NCBI GenBank assembly: GCA_964368965.1
Contig: CAYJDR010000007.1
Span: 18,032 to 82,031, forward strand
Direction of reading: 5' to 3'
Source: CAYJDR01 sp964368965
Lineage (GTDB): Bacteria > Chrysiogenota > Deferribacteres > Deferribacterales > Mucispirillaceae
DNA: 64,000 nucleotides
Position numbers and translations under genes: made by a program. This document shows, one piece after another, positions 8,354 to 17,699 of the stretch. Under the pieces are notes generated by a model. That model ran no database searches. It was not told where the DNA came from and saw nothing but the letters and a program-made list of their open reading frames with translations. Within the stretch, counting starts at the first letter, position 1. Each line of letters opens with the position of its first letter.

Positions 8354-10012
8354 ATGAAATGTAGCATAACATCGCTAGGTGGTATCGGCGAAATAGGCAT
8401 GAACCTATATATCTACGAAACGAACTCGTCTGCAATCATCGTTGATTGTGGCGTTAAATTCGCAGATGCAGATGACCCTGGTATCGACTTAATCATCCCT
8501 GACTTCAAATACCTTGAGCAAATCAAGCATAAACTTCAATGCGTGTTCATAACACATGCGCACGAAGACCATATCGGTGCGTTACCATTCTTGTTGCGCC
8601 GTTTTGAACTGCCAGTTATTGCAGCAAAATATACTGTGCCACTCATAAAACATAAACTGAAAGACCATAACCTATCTACAGATGTTGAAAGCTTTACGGA
8701 TAACTTAGCCGTTGAAGCTGGTGATTTTTCGGTTACATTTATACCTGTAAGCCACTCAATACACGGCACAGGTGCACTACATATTGAACTGCCAAACACG
8801 TTCTCTTGCTTGCACATATCAGACTATAAAATGGACTTCGCACCACTAACATGCACTCCGTTTGACCATAAAGCATTCTTAGATATAGGCGATAGAGGGC
8901 TAAACTGCCTACTTGCCGACTCTACAAGTTGCTTAGACGGTGCATTCACTGGTGGTGAAACATCAGTTGTTAGCGGTTTAGGCAAAGTGTTTGATGATGC
9001 TAAAGGTAGGATATTTTTTACTACATTCGCCTCTAATACGGAGCGCTTGCAAACGGTTTTCGACCTTGCAGTAAAGCATAATAGAAAAGTTGCTATCGAA
9101 GGTTCATCTGTCGTGAGGCATATCAACCACGCTAGAGAAATGGGGCTACTACGTGTGCAAGAAGATACAATCGTTGCACGTAAAGGAATTGAACGCCTAC
9201 CTGATAACGAAGTCTGCGTGATTGCAACAGGCTCACAAGGTGAGCGCAATAGCGTTATCTCAAAGATATCGAAAGACGACTACGCAAAAATATCTGTGCG
9301 CCCAACTGATACTTTTATCTTCTCATCACGTGTTATACCAGGTAACGAAAAGCTTGTTGTGCAAACCATGAATAATGTCGCATCTTACGGCGCTAAGTGT
9401 GTCACAGTTAGAGATGCTAAAATACATGTATCTGGCCACGCTGCAAAATATGATGCAGAACTACTGATGAAACTTACTCGCCCTGAGTATCTTATACCTA
9501 TCCATGGTGAACGCATACACCTTGAAGGCCATAAGAAAATAGCAACAAATATCGGCATACCTGAGGAAAATATAATCATCACAACAAGCGGCAACTCAAT
9601 CGTTTTTGATGATGGAACATTTACCCACACGGAAGAAATCGAAGCAGGAAAGCTGTTTGTTGATAACAAAAACGGCAAAGAACTCACATTAACAGAGCTA
9701 AAAAATCGCAAACGACTATCTACTGATGGTGTCGTGATGATGTTTGCAAATGTTGACTTCAAACGCGGGCGCATGCATGATGACGCTCAAATAGGCATCA
9801 TAGGGCTGTATGTCGAAGATGGCTACGAGCAAAAACTTGCAACAGATATTATCGAAACTAGCGAAGTCGCAATATTTGAACGTTTTGAGCAATCAAAATG
9901 GGAAGATTGGATATGCGAATACATAACAAAACTTTTTAAACGTCACTTTCTACGTAAACCAGTTATTAAGCTTTATCTAAAAGATAAGCCCTTGATTGAA
10001 GTTGATATATAG
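8354..10012 (+). CDS. rnj: Ribonuclease J
   Basis: 552 aa metallo-beta-lactamase/beta-CASP nuclease. The HxHxDH motif is in THAHEDHIGALPFL. The downstream metal ligands are in VSHSIHGTGALHIE and the SDYKMDF segment. The beta-CASP part carries LLADSTSCLDG, and the ITTSGNSIVF and LIPIHGERIHLEGH motifs are present, with a C-terminal ~110-residue domain. RNase J has 5'-3' exo- and endonuclease activity in mRNA decay and rRNA maturation. The start is 4 nt after ispF. Confidence 0.95.
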   Translation: MKCSITSLGGIGEIGMNLYIYETNSSAIIVDCGVKFADADDPGIDLIIPDFKYLEQIKHKLQCVFITHAHEDHIGALPFLLRRFELPVIAAKYTVPLIKHKLKDHNLSTDVESFTDNLAVEAGDFSVTFIPVSHSIHGTGALHIELPNTFSCLHISDYKMDFAPLTCTPFDHKAFLDIGDRGLNCLLADSTSCLDGAFTGGETSVVSGLGKVFDDAKGRIFFTTFASNTERLQTVFDLAVKHNRKVAIEGSSVVRHINHAREMGLLRVQEDTIVARKGIERLPDNEVCVIATGSQGERNSVISKISKDDYAKISVRPTDTFIFSSRVIPGNEKLVVQTMNNVASYGAKCVTVRDAKIHVSGHAAKYDAELLMKLTRPEYLIPIHGERIHLEGHKKIATNIGIPEENIIITTSGNSIVFDDGTFTHTEEIEAGKLFVDNKNGKELTLTELKNRKRLSTDGVVMMFANVDFKRGRMHDDAQIGIIGLYVEDGYEQKLATDIIETSEVAIFERFEQSKWEDWICEYITKLFKRHFLRKPVIKLYLKDKPLIEVDI

Positions 10013-10045
10013 TGTATAGTGTTCGTTTGGAGATAAATTTATACA

Positions 10046-10834
10046 ATGGAAACAAAAGACACTATCATATTAGGACTCATACAAGGCTTAACCGAGTTTT
10101 TACCTGTCAGCAGCTCTGGTCATTTAGCGATTGCCCAGCACTTGATGGAGTTTACCCAACCAGGCCTACTTTTTGACACACTGCTACACTTTGCTACGCT
10201 ACTTGCAGTAGTATTATTTTTTAGGAAGCGTGTCGGATATCTTATCCTATCATTCTTTGGGTTATTTCTTAGCAAATACCGAAAGTATTACATCGAAAAC
10301 AAGCGCTTCTTTTGGGGTATCATCATAGCCACTATACCAACTGGCATAATTGGGCTTGCGCTCGAAAGCCATGTTACGAGCTATCTAAAATCTGTTACGC
10401 TTGTTGGGTATGCGCTCATCGCTACGTCGCTATTACTTGTAATATCCGACCAATTCAAACCAACTGGGCAACTTAGCAACAGAAAAAGTATCGTGCTAGG
10501 TATTGTGCAAGGGTTAGCTGTTATACCTGGCATTTCACGCTCTGGCTCTACAATATCGTTCGCGGTAATGCTTGGCGTATCTAGGAAAGAGGCTGCGGAG
10601 TTTTCGTTCCTCATGTCTATACCTGCAATAGTTGGCGCAACCATACTGCAAATTAGACATATAGAAAGTGTCGCAACAACCGATTTAGCACCATACGCTA
10701 TCGGCATGCTTGCAGCTTTTTTCAGTGGCCTAGCCGCTATAAAATTTATGATAATAATTGTTGAAAAAGCAAAGCTTATGTTTTTTGCTTTTTACTGCCT
10801 AATATTAGGCATCTTCACGGTGATATATTTATGA
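10046..10834 (+). CDS. uppP: Undecaprenyl-diphosphatase (BacA type)
   Basis: 262 aa polytopic inner-membrane protein. It recycles the C55 lipid carrier of wall and LPS synthesis by dephosphorylating undecaprenyl diphosphate. Both active-site blocks are intact: GLTEFLPVSSSGHLAI near the N-terminus and PGISRSGSTISFAV in the second half. About seven to eight hydrophobic helices are apparent. The stop overlaps the ftsK start by 4 nt (ATGA). Confidence 0.95.
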   Translation: METKDTIILGLIQGLTEFLPVSSSGHLAIAQHLMEFTQPGLLFDTLLHFATLLAVVLFFRKRVGYLILSFFGLFLSKYRKYYIENKRFFWGIIIATIPTGIIGLALESHVTSYLKSVTLVGYALIATSLLLVISDQFKPTGQLSNRKSIVLGIVQGLAVIPGISRSGSTISFAVMLGVSRKEAAEFSFLMSIPAIVGATILQIRHIESVATTDLAPYAIGMLAAFFSGLAAIKFMIIIVEKAKLMFFAFYCLILGIFTVIYL

Positions 10835-13227
10835 AACGTAACGTAGCTAAAAAACAACACGAAGAAAAAGGGATCAGCATTGATATCTTATTGCTGATGT
10901 TCGCACTACTCGGGGTATTTTTCTTACTCTCGCTTGTGTCACACTCGCAAAATGATCCTTCATTTTCTAACATCGTGTTTACAAAATACAAAGATGTAAC
11001 ACAAAACTTGTTCGGTAAAGTGGGCGCATACACATCTGATGCGCTAGGCACAGCTGTAGGCACACCTGCACTACTCATGCCATTTTTACTGTTCTACATG
11101 ACGCTATTATTACACCGCTATAAAAGCGACCGCGTTAAACCTGGCAGAATTTTATTTATACTCATCAACGGTATATTCATCATAATGACGCTTGCTATAT
11201 TTTATGGCTTAATCGGTGGCGAAGATGTTTTCTTTGCAACAAAGCCAGCTGGTGGTGCTATCGGTGTGCTTGCCTCTGCGTTTATAGCTTCACTTGTTGG
11301 GCGTGTTGGCGGTATTATTTTATCACTTGGGTTACTGCTTGCACTTAGTATGCTATTTTTCAGCATGTCGCTATCAGAAGTTGGCAAAAGCACAAAAACA
11401 ACAGCACAAACTATATTAGGCTCATTCATTGCCCTATTTGCTGTTATTAAAAATAAGTTCAAGAAAGGCGACAAAATTGAATCAGATGAAATAGACAACC
11501 AAGTTCAACAAGTTGAGCCAGAAGTAGTGCTTGACCAAGACGAACGCGATGCAATAAACAGCATCATGTTTACAAAAGAAACTGAAAAAGAACCAGAAAT
11601 TGCAGACACGCTACTATCAGACTATAACGATGTGTTCGTGCCAGCTCAACAGCAACCATCAGTTGAAGAGTTTATAGAAAAAGCACCTGAACCTGTTGTT
11701 GAAGACGAGCCAATCATTGTGCGTGAACCTGTAAAGATTGAAGAAGAACATATTGCTGAAGAGCCGATCATATTACATAAGCAAGCGAAAGTTGAAAAGA
11801 AGCTGTTTGCGTCTTACTCGCTACCACTTAATATATTAACTGATCCAGACAGATCAATAAAGCAAGACTCCCCTGAAGAGCTACAGCGCCAAGCTGACTT
11901 GCTTATACAAAAACTGCAAGACTTTGACGTATCAGGCAAAGTGAAAGCGATACAACCAGGGCCCGTTGTTACAATGTTTGAAGTTGAGCCCGCTGCTGGT
12001 ACACGCATTAGCAAAATAGCAGGGCTTGAAAAAGACCTAGCATTAAGCATGAGCGCACTCTCAATACGTATCATTGCGCCTATACCTGGCACAAACAGAA
12101 TTGGTGTAGAAGTGCCTAACAGAAACCGTGCCGGCGTTGCAATTAAAGAGCTGTTACAAACTAAAGAGTTTGCTGCCAATACATCGCCGCTGACAGTAGC
12201 ACTCGGCAAAGACGTTACTGGCAAGCCGTTCATGTCTGATGTGAAAAAGATGCCTCACTTGCTTGTTGCAGGTACTACTGGTAGTGGTAAATCTGTCGGT
12301 GTAAATACTATGATATGCTCCATGCTTTACAAGTCATCTCCTGAGCAAGTAAAATTCATAATGATTGACCCAAAGATGGTTGAGCTTAGCATATATCGTG
12401 ACATACCGCACTTGTTAGCACCAGTTGTGACAGATACTAAACTTGCGCCTAGCGTTTTACGCAACGTAGTAGACGAAATGGAACGTCGCTATGAAAAACT
12501 TATGGAAAAGAAAGTGCGTAACATTGAAGGCTACAACGAAATGGTAGCGAAAGACGGTAGCGAGCCTGAAATGTTCTACCTTGTTGTAGTTGTTGACGAG
12601 TTTGCAGATTTAATGATGGTAGCTGGCAAAGATGTTGAAACATCTATCACAAGGATAGCCCAAAAAGCGCGTGCAGTAGGTATCCACTTGATCATCGCTA
12701 CACAACGCCCTACTGCAAATGTTATCACAGGCTTAATCAAAGCAAATATGCCAGCAAGGCTTGCGTTTAAAGTTGCACAGTCAAACGATTCAAGAATTAT
12801 CTTAGATCAAAAAGGCGCTGATATGTTGCTAGGCTACGGCGATAGCCTCTTTATCCCACCTGGAACAAGCGACGCATTACGCATACACGGCGCATTTGTA
12901 AGCGATGAAGAAGTTAGAAATATCGTAGAATGTGCAAAAGAATTTGGCGAGCCAGAATACAACATGGAAATATTGAAAGACCATTCAGAAGAGGAAGCTT
13001 CAAACTCCCCAGATGGCGAAAAAGAAGATAGCAAATATCAAGAAGCACTCGACTTAGTCTACAGAAAAGAGCAAGCATCAATCTCTATGATACAACGCGA
13101 TTTAAGCATAGGCTATAACCGTGCCGCAAAAATATTCGAGATGATGGAACGCAGAGGAATTATTGAGCCTAGCACAGGTTCATCAAAGCCACGTAAAGTT
13201 ATTCGCCCACGTGATGGCGACTATTAA
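10831..13227 (+). CDS. ftsK: DNA translocase FtsK
   Basis: 798 aa. The N-terminal ~190 residues hold four or five membrane helices. A ~150-residue acidic, charged linker follows (many E/P/V). The motor begins around residue 330: the alpha domain (LQDFDVSGKVKAIQPGPVV), Walker A GTTGSGKSVGVN, Walker B LVVVVDEFADLM, then RPTANVITGLIKANMP. The C-terminal gamma winged helix (ALDLVYRKEQASISMIQRDL) would read polar KOPS-like sequences. It pumps DNA at the septum for chromosome dimer resolution. The linker is much shorter than in E. coli FtsK. Confidence 0.96.
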   Translation: MKRNVAKKQHEEKGISIDILLLMFALLGVFFLLSLVSHSQNDPSFSNIVFTKYKDVTQNLFGKVGAYTSDALGTAVGTPALLMPFLLFYMTLLLHRYKSDRVKPGRILFILINGIFIIMTLAIFYGLIGGEDVFFATKPAGGAIGVLASAFIASLVGRVGGIILSLGLLLALSMLFFSMSLSEVGKSTKTTAQTILGSFIALFAVIKNKFKKGDKIESDEIDNQVQQVEPEVVLDQDERDAINSIMFTKETEKEPEIADTLLSDYNDVFVPAQQQPSVEEFIEKAPEPVVEDEPIIVREPVKIEEEHIAEEPIILHKQAKVEKKLFASYSLPLNILTDPDRSIKQDSPEELQRQADLLIQKLQDFDVSGKVKAIQPGPVVTMFEVEPAAGTRISKIAGLEKDLALSMSALSIRIIAPIPGTNRIGVEVPNRNRAGVAIKELLQTKEFAANTSPLTVALGKDVTGKPFMSDVKKMPHLLVAGTTGSGKSVGVNTMICSMLYKSSPEQVKFIMIDPKMVELSIYRDIPHLLAPVVTDTKLAPSVLRNVVDEMERRYEKLMEKKVRNIEGYNEMVAKDGSEPEMFYLVVVVDEFADLMMVAGKDVETSITRIAQKARAVGIHLIIATQRPTANVITGLIKANMPARLAFKVAQSNDSRIILDQKGADMLLGYGDSLFIPPGTSDALRIHGAFVSDEEVRNIVECAKEFGEPEYNMEILKDHSEEEASNSPDGEKEDSKYQEALDLVYRKEQASISMIQRDLSIGYNRAAKIFEMMERRGIIEPSTGSSKPRKVIRPRDGDY

Positions 13228-13248
13228 TAAACAGTAAGAGGTGTCCAA

Positions 13249-14487
13249 ATGGATAGTAAAGCATTGAAATCCACAGTAGAAAGTCTTATTCCTAGCTACA
13301 TTAAGAACTTAGAATTTGTTACAAATATCGACTCTGTTACAGGTAACATCGAAGGCAGCCGTAAAATTGCTGAATGGCTAAAGATTAAAATCACAGAACT
13401 TGGTGGCACATACGAAGTTAGAGATAACGGGCGTGGCGCACACGTGTTTGCATCGTTCAAGGGCAACGGCAACAAAAAGCTTTTATTAGTAGTACATACA
13501 GATACAGTGCTTGGCACACAAGACGGCAAACGACTATTTGAAATAGATGACAACATGATAGCTAAAGGCGCTGGCGTTGGTGATTGTAAAGCATCTGCTA
13601 TCCAAATGCTATTTGCTGTTAAAGCTATGCAAGATATGGGCGATACTCCGTTTAAAGAAATTACTATATTCTTTGACTCTGAGGAAGAAGGCGGCTCGCC
13701 TGATGAGGTAGCTTTCGCAAAAGAGTTAGCACAAAAAGCTGATTATGCAATCGTTTGCGACACTGGCAGACCAAACTGGGGCGTATGTACAAAGCGTAAA
13801 GGCTCTGGAAGATACACTATAGAAATTGAAGGCGTAAGTGGCCACGCTGGCAACGGTATCCATGCTGCGTCTAACGCAGTTTCTGAGGCTTGCTACATGG
13901 CTACAAAAATACTCGCACTTAGCTCACCTATGCCAGAGGGCGACCCTAGCGACTATACATCAGCAGCGCTAGAAGCAAAAGGAATTGTAGAACATGGGCA
14001 ATATATCCCTGATAACACAATCAACATCGCACAAGTAACAACAAACAACGATAAATATAATGTTATACCTGATTATGCAAAACTAATGGTTGAAACACGT
14101 TGCTATGAAACAGCAGAACTTGTACGCATTGAAAACGCTATCAAAGATATCATCGCTAACCCAACTATCAAAGGTGTAAAAGTTACACTAAGTGGCGGAC
14201 TAGGGCAACCACCTCTACAAAAAGATGAACACGCTGCAAAACTATTTGACCTTTACAAAAATATCGTCAAGGAAGAATACGGAGCAGATATTGTTGAGTG
14301 GACTGCTGGTGGTTTAACTATCGCAAACACTACTAGCCAATTTGTACCGACGATTGATGCACTAGGTGTAGATGTTGACCCACAATGCGAACACACGCTA
14401 CTTGAATGGGTAGACTTAAAATGCTTTGCACCACGTACTGTTGCATTGATACAGTTAATTGACCAAGTTGATAAACTAGAATTATAG
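13249..14487 (+). CDS. M20-family metallopeptidase, glutamate carboxypeptidase-like
   Basis: 412 aa. The metal-binding motifs of the CPG2/ArgE-type M20 group are visible: VVHTDTVLG, KGAGVGDCKASAI, the catalytic FFDSEEEGGS, and VSGHAGNGIHAASNAVSEA in the dimerisation domain. A C-terminal CEHTLLEWVDLKCF supplies the last His. The order resembles carboxypeptidase G2, which releases C-terminal glutamate from folates. A glutamate-peptide substrate is inference. It is the last gene of the rightward run and ends at a strong terminator. Confidence 0.82.
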   Translation: MDSKALKSTVESLIPSYIKNLEFVTNIDSVTGNIEGSRKIAEWLKIKITELGGTYEVRDNGRGAHVFASFKGNGNKKLLLVVHTDTVLGTQDGKRLFEIDDNMIAKGAGVGDCKASAIQMLFAVKAMQDMGDTPFKEITIFFDSEEEGGSPDEVAFAKELAQKADYAIVCDTGRPNWGVCTKRKGSGRYTIEIEGVSGHAGNGIHAASNAVSEACYMATKILALSSPMPEGDPSDYTSAALEAKGIVEHGQYIPDNTINIAQVTTNNDKYNVIPDYAKLMVETRCYETAELVRIENAIKDIIANPTIKGVKVTLSGGLGQPPLQKDEHAAKLFDLYKNIVKEEYGADIVEWTAGGLTIANTTSQFVPTIDALGVDVDPQCEHTLLEWVDLKCFAPRTVALIQLIDQVDKLEL

Positions 14488-14494
14488 AAAAATT

Positions 14495-14523
14495 AAAGGG
14501 TAGCTTTTACGGCTACCCTTTTT
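14495..14523. terminator. Bidirectional intrinsic terminator
   Basis: A perfect 10-bp stem (AAAGGGTAGC at 14495-14504, GCTACCCTTT at 14512-14521) with a 7-nt loop, flanked by T on the plus strand and by an A-rich left arm that gives T on the minus strand. It sits between the convergent M20 peptidase and catalase genes and can serve both. Confidence 0.88.
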
Positions 14524-14541
14524 CATTTATACATATTTAAC

Positions 14542-15981
14542 TTATAAGCCTAATGCTTTTTTAACGCCTTCGCCGTATTCCACATCACACTGCATGCAGT
14601 TATTTACATGGCGCAGTTTCACTTCGTCTGGAGCGTCACCCATTGCACGTGCCGTGTTTTCAAATAGCACTTGTTTTTGCTCTGGTGTCATTAGCTGGAA
14701 TAACATCTTCGGTTGCTCGAAGTAGTTGCTGTCGTCTTCGCGGTAGTCATAGCGCATTCCATCACCCTCTAGCTTCAGTGGTGGCTCTTCTACAGATTTA
14801 TCTTCTTGCCACTCACCAAACATATTAGGCTCATAATGAAGCTTTGCACCTTGGTTGCCATCTACACGCATCATGCCATCTCTATGGAATGAATTTACAG
14901 GACAACGTGGAGCGTTTACAGGTATCATATTATGGTTTACACCTAAGCGATAGCGCTGTGCATCACCGTATGAAAATAAGCGACCTTGCAACATCCTATC
15001 AGGCGAGAAACCAATTCCAGGAACAATGTTCGCAGGGCTAAATGCCGCTTGCTCAACTTCTGCAAAATAGTTTTCAGGATTTTTATTAAGTTCTAAAACA
15101 CCAACTTCAATTAGTGGATAATCTTTCTTTAACCACACTTTAGTTAAATCAAACGGATGATATTTGTATGTGTCTGCCTCTTTCTCAGGCATGATTTGAA
15201 CATATAATGTCCACTTAGGGAAATCGCCCTTTTCAATACTTTCAAATAAATCTTTCTGGTGGCTCTCTCTATCTTTACCGATGATAGCTTCCGCCTCAGC
15301 GTCAGTTAAGTTTTTGATACCTTGTTGAGTTTTAAAGTGGAACTTAACCCAGTAGCGCTCGTTATCAGAGTTGATAAAGCTATAAGTATGGCTACCGAAG
15401 CCGTCCATATGGCGATAACTTGCTGGAATGCCCCTATCGCTCATAACGATAGTAACTTGGTGTAGTGCTTCTGGTAGGTTTGTCCAGAAATCCCAGTTAT
15501 TGAGCGCTGAGCGCATATTTGTTTTAGGGTCACGCTTTACAGCATGGTTTAAATCAGGGAATTTTAAAGGATCACGGAAAAAGAATACTGGAGTGTTGTT
15601 ACCAACTAAATCCCAGTTGCCTTCATCTGTATAGAACTTCATAGCGAAGCCACGGATATCGCGCTCCGCATCAGCAGCGCCACGCTCGCCAGCAACAGTT
15701 GAAAACCTTAAAAATAGATCAGTTTTCTTGCCGATGTTGCTAAAAATATTCGCTTTTGTATATTTAGTGATATCATGCGTTACAGTAAACGAACCATACG
15801 CACCAGAGCCCTTTGCATGCATGCGGCGCTCAGGGATAACTTCTCTATCAAAATGTGCCAATTTCTCTAGAAACCACACATCTTGCAACAGCATTGGGCC
15901 ACGCTTTCCTGCAGTAAGGCTATCTTGGTTATTTGCAACGGGTGCACCGTTCGCAGTGGTCAGCTTTTTCTTGTCAGACAT
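14542..15981 (-). CDS. katA: Monofunctional haem catalase
   Basis: 479 aa, small-subunit (clade 3 type) length. Visible are the TAGKRGPMLLQDVWFLEKLAHFD-type N-terminal region, the distal His in PERRMHAKGSGAYG, the distal Asn in VGNNTPVFFFRDP and the proximal haem-ligand Tyr in RLFSYGDAQRYRLG. No signal peptide is seen, so it is cytoplasmic. An AGAGGTGA Shine-Dalgarno lies 7 nt before the start. The 106-bp upstream spacer separates it from the methionine operon. I see no clear PerR or OxyR box there. Confidence 0.96.
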   Translation of the reverse strand: MSDKKKLTTANGAPVANNQDSLTAGKRGPMLLQDVWFLEKLAHFDREVIPERRMHAKGSGAYGSFTVTHDITKYTKANIFSNIGKKTDLFLRFSTVAGERGAADAERDIRGFAMKFYTDEGNWDLVGNNTPVFFFRDPLKFPDLNHAVKRDPKTNMRSALNNWDFWTNLPEALHQVTIVMSDRGIPASYRHMDGFGSHTYSFINSDNERYWVKFHFKTQQGIKNLTDAEAEAIIGKDRESHQKDLFESIEKGDFPKWTLYVQIMPEKEADTYKYHPFDLTKVWLKKDYPLIEVGVLELNKNPENYFAEVEQAAFSPANIVPGIGFSPDRMLQGRLFSYGDAQRYRLGVNHNMIPVNAPRCPVNSFHRDGMMRVDGNQGAKLHYEPNMFGEWQEDKSVEEPPLKLEGDGMRYDYREDDSNYFEQPKMLFQLMTPEQKQVLFENTARAMGDAPDEVKLRHVNNCMQCDVEYGEGVKKALGL

Positions 15982-16087
15982 AATTCACCTCTAATATTAT
16001 AATTGTGCCGTTAAAGCTAGTATCATAAGCTAACTTAACACAGCTATATAAAAAAGGCAATATTTAAATAATACAATAATTATCTAT

Positions 16088-16543
16088 TTATGCTTTCTTG
16101 AATACGAACAGCCCTCTTTTTAATGAAAACTGTGTACAGTCGCCATCATCATTATAGATTGCTTTTAGATTTTTTGCGATTTTTACTGGTACCTTATTAA
16201 TAAAGTCTTTATATGGTAAAAGGTTATCACCACTTATAACTTCATCCACTTGTTTATAATATTCTAAGTGCATTTCATATTCAGCAGCGCTGTTTATGAT
16301 TTCCCTAGTTGTGTAATACCTCACGTGTTGATTGTCGAGTGAGAATGCAACACTATTTAGCCTTGCATCTTCTACATCTGTAACGATATCACTTATTAAT
16401 ATGCTTGATCTTGCACTTAAGTCCTCTGCTATATCATGCATGTAATGGCTCAAGTTCGACGCTTTGCGTAATGTGTCTTGAATTACAGTACAATTTTCGA
16501 CATTGTCACACGAATTTTCATGAATTAAGCATTTGATAGCCAT
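16088..16543 (-). CDS. Hypothetical protein downstream of metX
   Basis: 151 aa, not recognised. The N-terminus has three Cys (residues 5, 12, 18) in a MAIKCLIHENSC context. The middle is predicted helical (DTLRKASNLSHYMHDIAEDL) and the C-terminus is basic and mixed. There is no signal peptide or membrane segment. It starts 4 nt after the metX stop, so it is almost certainly the third gene of the metY-metX unit. MetW, which commonly follows metX, is not what this encodes. It may be a cytoplasmic accessory or regulatory protein. Confidence 0.6.
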   Translation of the reverse strand: MAIKCLIHENSCDNVENCTVIQDTLRKASNLSHYMHDIAEDLSARSSILISDIVTDVEDARLNSVAFSLDNQHVRYYTTREIINSAAEYEMHLEYYKQVDEVISGDNLLPYKDFINKVPVKIAKNLKAIYNDDGDCTQFSLKRGLFVFKKA

Positions 16544-16547
16544 ACTA

Positions 16548-17666
16548 CTACACCTCTATTTTGTTTAAAAAAGTTGATACAACCACTGGCTGTTCACCAA
16601 AATCAATAAGGAACGAGTCGTGCCCATAGTCAGATTCTATCATAACTCGCTCAGGAATGTTACCACTTTTTGTCATGTATTCAACCATTTCGTCAGTTTG
16701 ATATGGCGGAAATAGGAAGTCTGACGTATAGTCAATAAACAAAGTTTTTGCCTTAATTCTGCTAAGCGCTTCGCTATATGAACCATAACCATATGATAAA
16801 TCGAAGATATCCATAGCCTTTAGCACATATAGATAGCTGTTTGGATCGAAGCGTTCTGTAAATTTATAGCCATTGTAGCGCAAATAGTTTTCAACCTCAT
16901 ATACACTAGAAAAATCATAAATACTCTCTTGAGAGCCTAATCTTCTGCCAAATTTCTTATGAAATGCCGTATCAGATAGGTACGTAATGTGTCCAGCCAT
17001 GCGCCCTATTGCTAGGCCGTCGAGTGGTGCATCTTTGCCGTAGTAGTTTCCGTTGTTCCAGTTTGGGTCTTTCTTGATAGCGAATCGTGCGATAGTGTTA
17101 AACGCCATAGCCATAGGTGTGATGTGCCCAGCAGCAGAGATAACAATCAACGCATTTACACAATCAGGATATGTTATACCCCACTCAAGTGCTTGCATAC
17201 CACCGAGTGAGCCACCAACAACAGCATAAACTTTATCTATGCCAAGTTTAGTCAGCAACCGTTTTTGCAACTTTACCATGTCTTTGATTGTTACAACTGG
17301 GAACTTAATGCCATAAGGCACACCAGTAGATTTATCGACACTTGCAGGGCCTGTAGTGCCATAACAACTACCTAAGATATTGCTACATACAACAAAATAT
17401 TTGTTTGTATCAATGCCTTTTCCAGGGCCTATCATGTCGTCCCACCAGCCTGGTTTATCGTCGTCTGGGGAGTTGTAGCCAGCAGCATGTGCAGAGCCTG
17501 TTAGTGCATGGCACACTAAGATTGCGTTACTTTTATCCTCATTAAGTGTGCCATACGTTTCATATGCAACAGTAATGGGCGATAACATACGCCCACTTTC
17601 TAAATAGAATTCTTCATTAAATATATGTGTCTGTGTTCTAACAATACCAACAGAATTTTCTTCCAT
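16548..17666 (-). CDS. metX: Homoserine O-acetyltransferase
   Basis: 372 aa alpha/beta hydrolase. The nucleophile Ser is in GGSLGGMQALEW. The catalytic Asp is in DYTSDFLFPPYQT and the His in DYGHDSFLID. The N-terminal LESGRMLSPITVAYETYGTL and LTGSAHAAG (oxyanion region) motifs are typical. It acetylates homoserine using acetyl-CoA (or succinyl-CoA in some relatives) for methionine synthesis. It follows metY by 33 nt. Together they make homocysteine by direct sulfhydrylation. Confidence 0.95.
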   Translation of the reverse strand: MEENSVGIVRTQTHIFNEEFYLESGRMLSPITVAYETYGTLNEDKSNAILVCHALTGSAHAAGYNSPDDDKPGWWDDMIGPGKGIDTNKYFVVCSNILGSCYGTTGPASVDKSTGVPYGIKFPVVTIKDMVKLQKRLLTKLGIDKVYAVVGGSLGGMQALEWGITYPDCVNALIVISAAGHITPMAMAFNTIARFAIKKDPNWNNGNYYGKDAPLDGLAIGRMAGHITYLSDTAFHKKFGRRLGSQESIYDFSSVYEVENYLRYNGYKFTERFDPNSYLYVLKAMDIFDLSYGYGSYSEALSRIKAKTLFIDYTSDFLFPPYQTDEMVEYMTKSGNIPERVMIESDYGHDSFLIDFGEQPVVVSTFLNKIEV

Positions 17667-17699
17667 TAATAACCACCAAAAAAATTTTCTGTAGATACC

